Notes: generated by a model not told the origin, from the sequence alone. 64,000 nt of DNA from Bacillus sp. RO3 (GCF_012911895.1 NZ_JAAXCV010000034.1:124001-188000); one strand, 5' to 3'; positions 30,982 to 40,378 are shown, counted from the first letter of the stretch. Program-made: numbers and translations.

Positions 30982-32580
30982 TTAATTGATCTTCAGCTTT
31001 TTCACCGAGGTTACTGGCTGCAAATAATCATGGGCTGCCAACAGAAATTCAATGGCCACGCGCCTATCGGAAGTCATAAAATCTTCTCCAAGTAGATCTT
31101 CAATTTTCTTCAAACGATGGTAGAGCGTTTGTCTTACAATAAATAATTGTTTGGATGTTTCCTGTTTAGAACCTTGACAGGCAAGGAAAACCTTCAACGT
31201 CTGCACTAAATTCCCATCATGGTCTCGGTCATAATCGAGGAGTGGTGAAAGGTATTCTTCAATCATTTCCCCAAGATTAACATTGTTGCTTACAATGGAG
31301 ATCAATCTGTACAGATGCAATTCATCAAAGAAAATAAAGGATTTAGAAGCATCGATCTTTGACTGGAACATTAGGCTGTCTTTCGCAGTTTCATAGCTTT
31401 TATAGATATCCATTGTCTCTTCCTGGTATTTGCCTGTCGCAAAAACAGTATGTGTTGCCTCTTTAAAGAAGTCAGATTGCAGCAGCTTATTGTAGGCAGA
31501 GGTGGCTCTTGCCTTCCAATCCCCTGTCCTCCTTGTATCAAGAAGAATGAACACGAGATTATTTCCCACTCTTTCAGGTAATACATGAAAGCCTAGCTGT
31601 TCAAAAATGCTCCTGGTTACAAGGTTAAAATAAGTCAAATCGATGGGTTCTTGTTCAATCAGCTTATTCGTCCGGCAAATACATACGACGCCTCCGTAGA
31701 TTGACAGTTTTAAATCATCCAGAAATATGGAGAGTCTATCGTAAGACTGTTCTCCTTTTAGCCAGGTGGTGATCCACTTTGAATCTTCCTGTCGTTTTTG
31801 CTCATTAAAGTACAATTCTCTCATTAAAAATTGGGCCAAAGCCGTTGAAGTTCTGTCTAATATGAGAAGTTCATATTCACTAAAAGGATGATCGCTTCGA
31901 TAAATGCCTAGTTGTGCATATTCCTGATCAAATAAAATTACCTTGGCCGTAGCAATATGATTGTTGGACCTTCCAGGACTGATATAACTTTTTCGTATCT
32001 TCTCTTCTTCCGGAGGGCAAAGAGGCGGGTATATTTCAGCCTCCTGTTCCTTTAATTGAAAAAGGACCGGTACTGAAAGCTCCTTATGTAATACATGAAG
32101 GATTTCTCTAAAATGCTTGACGCAGAGCAGCTTCTTATTTAACTCCTGTGCATAAAAATCCAGCTTTTTGATCATGTCATATTGTTGATTGATTAAAACA
32201 GAGTGTATATCCTGCGTAATACTGACAAACGGTACTTCCTTCTGGAAGACAATGATTGGAAAATCAAATGCATCTGCACATTTCAAAACAGACATTGGTA
32301 TAGTGGAAATATTGGTGTCCAGTTCAATACAAATGGCGGCTGCGTCCATTTCGATCAGTTGTTCAAGGAGAGATAGAAAGGTCTCTTCTTCCTTCAGGGC
32401 CATCCCTGTAGTTAGAATCATCTCATGTCCATTGAGTAGATTCTTTATGGATGTCACCTCGACAACATGAACCCACTTCACCTGTCGGCTGAGTCCATTA
32501 AGGCCGGCAATCACTTTAGCATGCTCAAAATATCTTCTGCCTAGAATATCTTCTACCGATAAATAGTAATTACTTTTCAT
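30982..32580 (-). CDS. PucR-family transcriptional regulator
   Basis: Protein of 532 residues with an N-terminal PucR purine-catabolism-type sensor domain (SVEDILGRRYFEHAKVIAG onwards, about residues 5-130), a middle region, and a C-terminal HTH_30 domain (CQGSKQETSKQLFIVRQTLY, LKKIEDLLG). PucR in B. subtilis activates purine and allantoin catabolism; this copy, inside a pyrimidine-degradation cluster, probably activates that cluster in response to a pathway compound. The start is ATG 32580 with AAGGAG six bases upstream; the in-frame extension to 32697 has no ribosome-binding site and crosses a terminator. Confidence 0.88.
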   Translation of the reverse strand: MKSNYYLSVEDILGRRYFEHAKVIAGLNGLSRQVKWVHVVEVTSIKNLLNGHEMILTTGMALKEEETFLSLLEQLIEMDAAAICIELDTNISTIPMSVLKCADAFDFPIIVFQKEVPFVSITQDIHSVLINQQYDMIKKLDFYAQELNKKLLCVKHFREILHVLHKELSVPVLFQLKEQEAEIYPPLCPPEEEKIRKSYISPGRSNNHIATAKVILFDQEYAQLGIYRSDHPFSEYELLILDRTSTALAQFLMRELYFNEQKRQEDSKWITTWLKGEQSYDRLSIFLDDLKLSIYGGVVCICRTNKLIEQEPIDLTYFNLVTRSIFEQLGFHVLPERVGNNLVFILLDTRRTGDWKARATSAYNKLLQSDFFKEATHTVFATGKYQEETMDIYKSYETAKDSLMFQSKIDASKSFIFFDELHLYRLISIVSNNVNLGEMIEEYLSPLLDYDRDHDGNLVQTLKVFLACQGSKQETSKQLFIVRQTLYHRLKKIEDLLGEDFMTSDRRVAIEFLLAAHDYLQPVTSVKKLKIN

Positions 32581-32609
32581 GCTTCGCTCCTTATGGTTTG
32601 CCATGGAAA

Positions 32610-32641
32610 AATGGAGAAAAAGGATTGGAGTGACCAATCCT
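32610..32641 (-). terminator. Terminator between the small unknown gene and the PucR gene
   Basis: AGGATTGG (32621-32628) pairs with CCAATCCT (32634-32641), followed on the minus strand by TTTTTCTCCATTTTT. Confidence 0.82.
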
Positions 32642-32660
32642 CTTTTCCTTTTATTCTTAT

Positions 32661-32834
32661 TTAGGAGACCGCAAACTGAATCTCTCCATTCCACCAACTC
32701 AATAGGTCCTCATCTGAAAGTTGATGGGAAGATAAGACGGATAACACCCAATCGATTAACTCTTCAGACGTTTGCAGATTTCGAGGTAAGAGTGGAAGTT
32801 CCTTTCCCTCACACGGTTCATTCACATCACTCAT
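32661..32834 (-). CDS. Small unknown protein in the pyrimidine cluster (57 residues)
   Basis: Acidic protein of 57 residues starting MSDVNEPCEGKELPLLPRNL, with a predicted helical second half containing LIDWVLSVLSSHQLSDEDLL and SWWNGEI. I do not recognise a family. The ATG at 32834 follows AAAGGGGAG at good spacing; the longer ORF to 32897 would overlap the upstream gene and lacks a ribosome-binding site. It is the last gene before the terminator, 22 bp after the next small ORF, so it belongs to the PreT-PreA-permease transcript. Confidence 0.65.
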   Translation of the reverse strand: MSDVNEPCEGKELPLLPRNLQTSEELIDWVLSVLSSHQLSDEDLLSWWNGEIQFAVS

Positions 32835-32856
32835 CCAAGACTCCCCTTTCAACCCC

Positions 32857-33060
32857 TTACTTCTCCAGCAGCAGGTTGGAAAAATATTTTCTTGCATTTG
32901 CCGTTTTCACATGGAGGGTTGCACTTCTTTTGTTTTCCTTATGCTTGAAAAGAACGAATGCCCCACTCAGGTTCTCCGTGATGTTTTCAATTTTGAACCC
33001 TTTTTGAATGAGAAAATCAATTTTATCCCGCTCGCTTAAGAACTCTTGATAATCGGACAT
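32857..33060 (-). CDS. Small unknown protein in the pyrimidine cluster (67 residues)
   Basis: Basic protein of 67 residues, MSDYQEFLSERDKIDFLIQK then a beta-rich stretch SGAFVLFKHKENKRSATLHV and ARKYFSNLLLEK. No family recognised. The ATG at 33060 follows AAAGGGTG; the ORF track extension upstream to 33120 would overlap the permease stop region and has no ribosome-binding site. It lies between the permease and the second small gene in the same direction. Confidence 0.65.
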   Translation of the reverse strand: MSDYQEFLSERDKIDFLIQKGFKIENITENLSGAFVLFKHKENKRSATLHVKTANARKYFSNLLLEK

Positions 33061-33119
33061 GACGACACCCTTTCCACCATTTCTTCTAATACGACCTGAA
33101 ACGTTTTGTTCTGAATACA

Positions 33120-34601
33120 TTAAGAAAAACTTGTGCCGGTTGGAGATCCTTCAGTGACCAAGACATCTTCTTCAACTTCAATTTCCCAGTCACGCCCTAC
33201 AGACAAACCAAGATACTTCTCATCACTCGGATCCAGCAGTTCTGCCTGTTCGAATTTCTTGAACCACCAGAATTTCGCTAATACATAGTAAGAAAGGGCC
33301 CCAACCCCGAAGCCGACTAAGAAGGAGAAATTGGGAACGTAATAGGAAGCCACTCCTCCCAAGATCCATGAAATGAACCCAGCCAGGTTGACTCCGTTCA
33401 TATACTTAAACTGTCCTTTATCCTCATATAATGCAGGCACATTCACTCTTCGTTTCCGGATGAAATAATAGTCTGCTATCAAAATCCCCACGATTGCAGA
33501 CAGAATTCCTCCCACAAAAAGAAGGACAGGGATGATGATCCCGAATAAGTTCCACGGTTGGACGATCGTACCTACGATACCGGCCGTAACGACACCTGCC
33601 CAAAATGGAAATTTAGGACCTCCCACATTAGAGAAGATCGTTGCCGCCGGTACAATATTTGCAGCAATATTCGTAGACCATTGAGCAAGGACAATCATTA
33701 GGAGCAGGATCCCTAAAATGAATCCGCTCGCTGCTTCCTGCAGAGCGACAACAGGATCATAGTTTAAAACGGCAATGTATGATATCCCCCCGATAAGCAC
33801 CATGAATGCCTGGGTAATAGGAAGGGCTACAAGATTACCAATCAATGAGCTTTTGTTTCTTTTAAACCAGTTCCGCTCATTTTTGGGGGCCTTCATGAAT
33901 CGTGAGATGGACGGGATGTCAGCTGATAGCGTTGCCCAAAACCCCATATTACTAAAGATGACCACCAGGAAGGCTGTAAATGTAGCGGCGCCCGTTACCG
34001 GACTTTCAACCCAACTCCAAATGTCTCTCCCTTGAGAAGCAGCTGACTCGGACAGGGAAGAATACATCCATACAGAAATAAGAATAATGACCGGTGCCGC
34101 CAGGTCTGCAAAACGCTCCACCGCCTTTATGCCGAGAGCTGTATTCACCAATTGCAGTACCGCAAAGATCAGGAAACAAACAAACCAGTTATCGAAACCA
34201 GATAAAATATTTAAAATACCGTTCATTGCAGTTGCCCCGAAATAGGTGTTTATGCCAAACCACATCGATGCAGCCAGACCACGTACAATTGAAGGGATAT
34301 GTGTTCCAATCGTTCCAAACGGAGCCCTCATGTATACCGGGAAGGAAACTCCATGCTCAATTCCGATATCTCCCGTCAATGTAATGAACAGTCCGATGGC
34401 AAGTGACCCGATGATGGTGGCAAGCACAACAAGCGGCAAGGGTAAAGAAACGACTCCTGCTCCACCGATGGCGAAGGTTGCAAGGACCACTACCATCCCT
34501 ACCCACATAAATGAATAACCCAGCTTGGTGATTTTTCTTTCACTTTCTTTAATCGGTAATAAATCTGGAGATTTCAAATAACTCTTTTTCAACACGAACA
34601 C
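33120..34601 (-). CDS. NCS1-family nucleobase:cation symporter
   Basis: Membrane protein of 493 residues with about 12 transmembrane helices, related to PucI, allantoin and hydantoin permeases. The N-terminus (ESERKITKLGYSFMWVGM, then AFAIGG-like helix 1) is the NCS1 signature, and FGINTYFGATAMNGIL corresponds to the helix 3 substrate region. In this cluster uptake of uracil, thymine or their dihydro forms is the likely role; NCS1 specificity cannot be read with certainty. It lies 119 bp downstream of the hydantoinase gene. Confidence 0.88.
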   Translation of the reverse strand: MFVLKKSYLKSPDLLPIKESERKITKLGYSFMWVGMVVVLATFAIGGAGVVSLPLPLVVLATIIGSLAIGLFITLTGDIGIEHGVSFPVYMRAPFGTIGTHIPSIVRGLAASMWFGINTYFGATAMNGILNILSGFDNWFVCFLIFAVLQLVNTALGIKAVERFADLAAPVIILISVWMYSSLSESAASQGRDIWSWVESPVTGAATFTAFLVVIFSNMGFWATLSADIPSISRFMKAPKNERNWFKRNKSSLIGNLVALPITQAFMVLIGGISYIAVLNYDPVVALQEAASGFILGILLLMIVLAQWSTNIAANIVPAATIFSNVGGPKFPFWAGVVTAGIVGTIVQPWNLFGIIIPVLLFVGGILSAIVGILIADYYFIRKRRVNVPALYEDKGQFKYMNGVNLAGFISWILGGVASYYVPNFSFLVGFGVGALSYYVLAKFWWFKKFEQAELLDPSDEKYLGLSVGRDWEIEVEEDVLVTEGSPTGTSFS

Positions 34602-34720
34602 CCCTTATTTGTTTGCTTCGAATGGCAAATCCTTTTCTTTATAAGAGAGGCAAGAAGAAGGAGATACCCTTCTTCTGGCAGGAGTGGTTCTATTATTTGG
34701 GTGCATGGCTACCATATTTA

Positions 34721-36148
34721 CTATGACTTTGAAGATTGAAATGCTTCACTCTCTTCATTCAGAAGAAGCTTACCGTATTTCGCTCTCTTAATATACATTC
34801 CTGTTCCAAGCTTGCCTACGAACTGTTTGTCTTTAATGACATATTTACCCCTCGATAATACTGAAACAGGTTCTCCCTTGATCTTCATACCCTCAAACGG
34901 GTTATAATCTGCTGCCATATGATGGGTTGCAGCAGAGATCACTCTTTCAGCATCTGGATCAAAAATGACCAGATCTGCATCTGAACCTACAGCTATGGTT
35001 CCTTTCTGAGGGTACAGTCCAAACAGCTTTGCACTGCGCGTAGACATGATATCAACGAACTGGTTTAAACTTATCCGCCCTTTTTCAACTCCTTCTGAGA
35101 ATAATATAGATACACGGTCCTCAATGATGGGTCCGCCATTCGGAATTTTAGTGAAATCTTCTTTGCCAAGATCCTTTTGGCCAGCAAAATCAAACGAGCA
35201 TTGATCGGATCCCAATGTTTGCAACTGACCGCTCTTCAAGGCGTTCCACAGTACTTCTTGATGCCACTTCTCACGGAGGGGCGGAGACCAAACATATTTA
35301 GCCCCTTCGAAGTTTGGACGTTCCAAATAGGTCTGATCAAGTACCAGATATTGAGGGCAGGTCTCTCCCCAAACATTCAACCCTTTGCTTCTGGCCGCAG
35401 AAATTTGCTCCACGGCTTCTGAGCAGGACACATGTACAACGTATAATTGAGAGTCTGCCAACCCGGTAAGTTTAGCTGCTCGCCCAGTTGCTTCCCCTTC
35501 GAGCTCAGGCGGTCTCGTCAACGCGTGAAAAATTGGTTCAGTTTTGCCTTCAGCCAATGCTTTTTCAGTTAAATACTCAATTACATCGCCATTCTCTGCA
35601 TGCACCATGACGAGTGCTTCCAATTCCTTAGCAGCAATCAATGTTCTGAACAGCGTTTCATCGTCTGCCTGGAAGACGTTTTTATATGCCATAAAAACTT
35701 TGAAAGAGGTTATTCCCTCCTTATCTATTACTTCAGGAAGCTGAGAGAGGACTTCATGATTGATTTCCCCGATCATCAGATGGAAACTGTAATCGATCAC
35801 AGCCTTATCTCTGGACTTTGCATGCCAGGTATCTATGGCGTTCTGAAGTGGCTCTCCCTTATTGGTCAGGCAGAAATCTATCAGTGTCGTCGTACCTCCA
35901 AATGCTGCAGCAATGGTTCCAGTCTCAAAGTCATCTTTTGATACCGTTCCCCCGAATGGCATTTCCAAATGCGTATGGGGATCAATCCCTCCTGGAAAAA
36001 TATATTTCCCTTTCGCATCGATGACTTCTGCATTTGAAACTTCAAATTCTTTCCCAATGGCTGCAATTTTTCCCTGTTGTATTAAAATATCCGCTTTATA
36101 TGTGTCGGTAGCTGTCACAATCGTTCCATTTTGAATGATTTTATCCAT
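34721..36148 (-). CDS. hydA: Dihydropyrimidinase
   Basis: Amidohydrolase of 475 residues that opens dihydrouracil or dihydrothymine to N-carbamoyl-beta-amino acids. Metal ligands are in GGIDPHTHLEMPFGG, the carbamylated lysine is in TSFKVFMAYKN, and further ligands are in HAENGD and HVSC; the late Asp lies in TLGSDQCSF. Hydantoinases share this fold, but placement 17 bp after preA makes the pyrimidine role clear. A GGAGG precedes the ATG. Confidence 0.94.
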   Translation of the reverse strand: MDKIIQNGTIVTATDTYKADILIQQGKIAAIGKEFEVSNAEVIDAKGKYIFPGGIDPHTHLEMPFGGTVSKDDFETGTIAAAFGGTTTLIDFCLTNKGEPLQNAIDTWHAKSRDKAVIDYSFHLMIGEINHEVLSQLPEVIDKEGITSFKVFMAYKNVFQADDETLFRTLIAAKELEALVMVHAENGDVIEYLTEKALAEGKTEPIFHALTRPPELEGEATGRAAKLTGLADSQLYVVHVSCSEAVEQISAARSKGLNVWGETCPQYLVLDQTYLERPNFEGAKYVWSPPLREKWHQEVLWNALKSGQLQTLGSDQCSFDFAGQKDLGKEDFTKIPNGGPIIEDRVSILFSEGVEKGRISLNQFVDIMSTRSAKLFGLYPQKGTIAVGSDADLVIFDPDAERVISAATHHMAADYNPFEGMKIKGEPVSVLSRGKYVIKDKQFVGKLGTGMYIKRAKYGKLLLNEESEAFQSSKS

Positions 36149-36165
36149 TTTTTGTACCTCCAGAC

Positions 36166-37452
36166 TTATTTCACTGCATTTTCTCTAGCGCCGGATACAT
36201 TTGCGACTGCAGCCTGACGCTCATTCCAGGTCATCGGCATATGACCGCTTGGAACTTCAATCATGTCGATGGCTCCATCAACCGGGCATACAATCGAGCA
36301 TAAATTGCATCCTACACAATCCTCTTCCCTTACTTTAAGGTAGCTGTTTCCTTTTGGATCTTTCAGCATGTCGATGCATTGATGGGATGTATCTTCACAG
36401 GCGATATGACACTTATTACAGTTAATGCAAACATCCGGATTGATTTTGGCCACAACACTATAATTCAGATCAAGGTTACCCCAGTCTGAAAATTTCGGCA
36501 CTGATTTCCCTACGATATCCTTAACAGAAGCGATCCCTTTATCATCCAGATAATTATTCAGTCCATCCAGCATATCCTCGACGATTCTAAAACCGTGATG
36601 CATGGCAGCAGTACAGACTTGGACCCCGGAAGCCCCCATGAGCATAAATTCGACGGCATCCTGCCAATTGGATACTCCGCCCATTCCTGAAATCGGTACA
36701 TTGATTCGCGGATTCCTTGCACATTCTGCAACCATGTTCAATGAAATCGGCTTCACTGCAGGTCCACAATATCCTCCATGAGCCCCTTTCCCGGCAACAT
36801 GGGGTATGGTATTCCAAGAATCCAGGTCTACACCTGCTAGGCTGTTAATGGTATTGATCATGCTGACGGCGTCTGCACCACCCCGGACAGCTGCTTCAGC
36901 AGTGACCGTAATGTCTGTGATATTCGGTGTCAGCTTTACGATTACCGGTGTCTTAGCCGCCTCCTTCGCCCAATAGGTTTGCTTTTCGACTAATTCCGGT
37001 ACTTGACCTGATGCAGACCCCATTCCCCTTTCAGCCATTCCATGGGGACATCCGAAATTCAGCTCAAGTCCATCCACGCCTACATCTTCAACCTTCTTCA
37101 CTATTTCATGCCATTTTTCCTGTTTGGGTTCTACCATCAATGATGCAACGATGGCATGATTAGGAAAACGCTTCTTCGTCTCATATATTTCCTTTAAATT
37201 CACTTCAAGTGGTCGATCGGTTATAAGTTCGATATTGTTGAACCCGGCTACTTTTTGTCCATTAAAGCTGACAGCCGCGAATCTTGAAGATACATTAATG
37301 ATCGGCTCCCCCAATGTCTTCCAAACTGCACCGCCCCAGCCTGCCTCGAAGGCTCTTTGAACCTGGTAGCCTGAGTTCGTTGGCGGAGCTGACGCCAACC
37401 AGAAAGGATTAGGTGATTTTATCCCTGCTAAATCAATACTTAAATTTGCCAT
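36166..37452 (-). CDS. preA: NAD-dependent dihydropyrimidine dehydrogenase subunit PreA
   Basis: Flavin- and iron-sulfur-containing subunit of 428 residues that reduces uracil and thymine to the 5,6-dihydro compounds. The N-terminal FMN barrel (SPNPFWLASAPPT-like start, LELNFGCPHGM) carries the catalytic Cys in GAHGGYCGPAVKPI. The C-terminus has two ferredoxin-type 4Fe-4S motifs: CINCNKCHIAC and CVGCNLCSIVCP. Together with PreT it corresponds to the two halves of the animal enzyme DPYD. AAGGGGGG precedes the ATG. Confidence 0.95.
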   Translation of the reverse strand: MANLSIDLAGIKSPNPFWLASAPPTNSGYQVQRAFEAGWGGAVWKTLGEPIINVSSRFAAVSFNGQKVAGFNNIELITDRPLEVNLKEIYETKKRFPNHAIVASLMVEPKQEKWHEIVKKVEDVGVDGLELNFGCPHGMAERGMGSASGQVPELVEKQTYWAKEAAKTPVIVKLTPNITDITVTAEAAVRGGADAVSMINTINSLAGVDLDSWNTIPHVAGKGAHGGYCGPAVKPISLNMVAECARNPRINVPISGMGGVSNWQDAVEFMLMGASGVQVCTAAMHHGFRIVEDMLDGLNNYLDDKGIASVKDIVGKSVPKFSDWGNLDLNYSVVAKINPDVCINCNKCHIACEDTSHQCIDMLKDPKGNSYLKVREEDCVGCNLCSIVCPVDGAIDMIEVPSGHMPMTWNERQAAVANVSGARENAVK

Positions 37453-37475
37453 GACTTTCCCCCCTTAAGACAATG

Positions 37476-38831
37476 TTAATTCATTTGAACGTTAGACAAA
37501 TGTTCATGTAAATGATAGGCTGCCTGTTTCCCCTGTTCTGCAGCTGTAACGACCATCGCTTCTCCGATACCTTTACCAAAAACAATATCACCACAGGCGA
37601 AGATCTTTGGATTAGATGTTTGAAAGGTTTCCTGATTCACTTTTACAACCCCGTCGAAATGGTCTAAACCGAATTGTTCAATCAGTGATAGATGCCTTGT
37701 CTGGCCGATTGCCTTAATGACCGCATCCACTGGCAGGGTGAATTGGGAGTCCTCTACAGGAATGGGACGCCTTCTCCCATCTCCACCTGGCTCACCTAAT
37801 TCCATCTTGATGCATTCGATCCCGGTCACTTCCCCTGCATCATTTCCAATGATTCTTTGAGGTGCCGTAAGCCAGCGGAATTCTACTCCATCCTGTTTGG
37901 CGAACTCGTATTCAAAATCATAAGCCGTCATTTCTTCCTGGGTACGGCGGTATAAAATCTTCACATTTTCCGCACCTAGGCGCACGGAACAAGTTGCTCC
38001 ATCAATGGCCGTATTCCCGGCCCCTATCACTGCCACTTTTTTGCCTACGTAGTCTTGAGTGAGTTCGCCACCCTTAGTTGCCTTGACAAATTCAATCGCG
38101 TCATGGACACCTTTTAATTGTTCCCCTTCAATATTCAGTGCGGGAACATGGGACATCCCTGCTGCCAGGATGACAAAATCATGTGACTCCAGAATGTCAT
38201 CAGCAGATATATCCTGCCCCACCTTCACACCGGTTCGGATATCGACATTTAATTTTTTCACCTGTTCCACTTCCCAATAAGAAATGGACTGAGGCAGGCG
38301 GAAAGATACGATGCCATACGTATTTAATCCTCCAGCTTCCTTTTCCGCCTCATAAATAGTCACTTCATAACCCAAGCGGGCAAGTTCCCTTGCTGCTGAC
38401 AGACCTGCTGGCCCCCCGCCGATAATGCCTACTTTCCTTCCATTTGGCTCACCAGCTTCAAAAAGGACACTATCATTGTGTCTTGCCCAGTCAGTTGCAT
38501 AACGCTGAAGGTCGCCGATCATAATGGGTTTGGTGGAATGATTCAACACACAAGCCCCTTCACAAAGCTCTTCAGTCGGACAGACACGTGAACAGCTTGC
38601 ACCAACAGGATTTGCCGACATAATGGTCTTCGCCGATCCCTTCAAGTTCCCTGATGCGATTTTTTTAATAAATGAAGGTATATCAATGCTTGTCGGACAT
38701 GCCTGAATACATGGTGCATCATAACAATACAAACAGCGGTTTGCTTCCTCCACCGCTTCCCTATTGCTTAACCCTTCATGTGCTTCAAGAAAATTCTTCT
38801 CAAGATTGAGTAATGAAAGTGTATTAGACAA
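37476..38831 (-). CDS. preT: Dihydropyrimidine dehydrogenase subunit PreT (NAD(P)-binding FAD/Fe-S)
   Basis: Protein of 451 residues that feeds electrons from NADH to PreA. The N-terminal cysteine clusters (CLYCYDAPCIQACP and SCSRVCPTEELCEGAC) bind two 4Fe-4S centres. GIIGGGPAGLSAARELARLG is the FAD dinucleotide fold and VAVIGAGNTAIDGATC the NAD(P) fold. I start it at TTG 38831, seven to eight bases after AGAGGGGG. A longer ORF from TTG 38888 has no ribosome-binding site. It is followed 23 bp later by preA. Confidence 0.92.
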   Translation of the reverse strand: MSNTLSLLNLEKNFLEAHEGLSNREAVEEANRCLYCYDAPCIQACPTSIDIPSFIKKIASGNLKGSAKTIMSANPVGASCSRVCPTEELCEGACVLNHSTKPIMIGDLQRYATDWARHNDSVLFEAGEPNGRKVGIIGGGPAGLSAARELARLGYEVTIYEAEKEAGGLNTYGIVSFRLPQSISYWEVEQVKKLNVDIRTGVKVGQDISADDILESHDFVILAAGMSHVPALNIEGEQLKGVHDAIEFVKATKGGELTQDYVGKKVAVIGAGNTAIDGATCSVRLGAENVKILYRRTQEEMTAYDFEYEFAKQDGVEFRWLTAPQRIIGNDAGEVTGIECIKMELGEPGGDGRRRPIPVEDSQFTLPVDAVIKAIGQTRHLSLIEQFGLDHFDGVVKVNQETFQTSNPKIFACGDIVFGKGIGEAMVVTAAEQGKQAAYHLHEHLSNVQMN

Positions 38832-38888
38832 ACTGGCTTCCCCCTCTTTATTTCCTGTTTTTCCAACACGATCCGATTCAACACCCAA

Positions 38889-38917
38889 GGGCTGACAATG
38901 ATGATTGATCGTCAGCC
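38889..38917 (-). other. Hairpin between the ureidopropionase and preT
   Basis: GGCTGAC (38890-38896) pairs with GTCAGCC (38911-38917) around a 14-base loop, with no T run. It may be an attenuator or an RNA-processing site inside the operon. Confidence 0.4.
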
Positions 38918-38925
38918 TCTATAAT

Positions 38926-39816
38926 CTAAGGAAGTAAAGCAGTCATATCGTTATACGTTTCCGGCCTGCGGTCACGATAAAACTGCCACGTATCGCGAAC
39001 TTCACGTAAAAGCTTTTTATTCATTTCTCCTATGATGACTTCATCATGGTCTCTGCTACCAATGGAAACAAAGCTGCCTCTTGGGTCTACCAGGTAAGAT
39101 TGTCCGTAAAATTCCCCCATGTTCCACGGACCTTCATACCCTACACGGTTGATCGCTCCTAAATAATATCCGTTTGCCACTGCATGAGCCGGCTGTTCAA
39201 GTTTCCATAAGTACTCAGACAACCCTGCTACTGTAGCAGATGGATTGAATACAATTTCAGCACCTTTCAATCCTAAAAGACGGGCCCCTTCAGGGAAATG
39301 ACGGTCATAACAAATATAAACCCCCACTTTTGCATAAGCCGTATCAAAAACCGGATATCCAAGGTTGCCTGGTTTAAAGTAATATTTCTCCCAGAATCCG
39401 TAGCCTTCTTCCCCGACCCCGACATGTGGAATATGCTGTTTTCGATACTTTCCAAGATAGGATCCATCTGCATCGATGACGGCTGCCGTATTATAGTAAG
39501 TAGCAATCCCTTCACGTTCATAGATTGGGAGGACGATGACGACGCCCAGCTCTTTGGCTAATGCCTGAAACTGTCTGGTTGTGGGACCGTTGGGAATTTC
39601 TTCAGCAGAATCATACCACTTGGGATTTTGTTCTGAGCAAAAGTAAGGACCATAGAATATCTCCTGAAGGCAAATGATTTGAGCTCCTTTTTTTGCTGCA
39701 TCCCTTACCAGCTCTACGTGTTTTTTAATTGCCTGCTCTTTGTGGACATCAACAGCTTCGCTTCCATCAACATCATGAGAAGCTTGAATAAGTCCGATTT
39801 TCACTAAATCTGACAT
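38926..39816 (-). CDS. Beta-ureidopropionase (nitrilase superfamily)
   Basis: Hydrolyses N-carbamoyl-beta-alanine to beta-alanine, CO2 and ammonia. The protein of 296 residues has the nitrilase triad: Glu in IICLQEIFYGPYF, Lys in GKYRKQHIPH and Cys in VGVYICYDRHFPEG. The PYFC and RHFPEG segments are typical of N-carbamoyl amidohydrolases. I start at ATG 39816 (MSDLVKIGLIQ), seven bases after AGGGGG. The longer ORF from 39891 would begin inside the cre site. It is the first gene of the operon. Confidence 0.92.
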   Translation of the reverse strand: MSDLVKIGLIQASHDVDGSEAVDVHKEQAIKKHVELVRDAAKKGAQIICLQEIFYGPYFCSEQNPKWYDSAEEIPNGPTTRQFQALAKELGVVIVLPIYEREGIATYYNTAAVIDADGSYLGKYRKQHIPHVGVGEEGYGFWEKYYFKPGNLGYPVFDTAYAKVGVYICYDRHFPEGARLLGLKGAEIVFNPSATVAGLSEYLWKLEQPAHAVANGYYLGAINRVGYEGPWNMGEFYGQSYLVDPRGSFVSIGSRDHDEVIIGEMNKKLLREVRDTWQFYRDRRPETYNDMTALLP

Positions 39817-39851
39817 TTCATTTCCCCCTACACAAATAGAATTATTAAAAT

Positions 39852-39866
39852 AGTAAGCGCTTTCAT
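39852..39866 (-). promoter_or_regulatory. CcpA cre site of the pyrimidine catabolism operon
   Basis: The minus strand reads ATGAAAGCGCTTACT, which fits WTGNAANCGNWWNCW at every position. It lies 36 bp upstream of the first start codon, a position expected to give repression in the presence of good carbon sources. Confidence 0.8.
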
Positions 39867-40332
39867 TATTTTTTAATTCATTTGTCCACACTCACTAGTT
39901 TTCAAAAGACGGAGTAAAAAATCTGAATTTTAAGTATTTTCACTTAATTTTAACTTGTACTTTTACATAATGCACTATACAATCTGTAACTCTAATCCCC
40001 TAACGCATTTGTCAATATGTACATCCAAATCTCATTCATCCTTATCTGAAATAATGCTTGTTTCTATTAAAATAGCATATGGGAAATACGAAATTTGTAG
40101 AATGATTTGTTTTAATCTTTCAAAAATTCAGTTTTTATTCGACAAAAACTGAAAATCCATTGACGCTTTTCACAGGTTATTCCTTAAAATTAAAATTGAT
40201 CGGTTTCTCATACCGCTGTCGATCCGTACGATCCACATGTCACTGGTTTACTGCAGCAGTTTCGCCCCCCCGCTCCAATGAACAGCTAGAATAGGGAGAA
40301 AACCAAATTTTGCTCAAACAAAACCAATTAAA

Positions 40333-40378
40333 AATCCGAACAATCATTCGATTTTTCAATTGAATGATTGTTCGGATT
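40333..40378 (-). terminator. Long hairpin terminator after cstA
   Basis: A 17-bp perfect inverted repeat (40333-40349 with 40362-40378), loop of 12 bases, followed on the minus strand by TTTAATTGGTTTTG. The stem is AT-rich for a terminator. Confidence 0.7.

Noticed and set aside
39955..40152. 65-codon plus-strand ORF in the gap before the pyrimidine operon
   Set aside because: No ribosome-binding site and AT-rich sequence expected to give chance ORFs.
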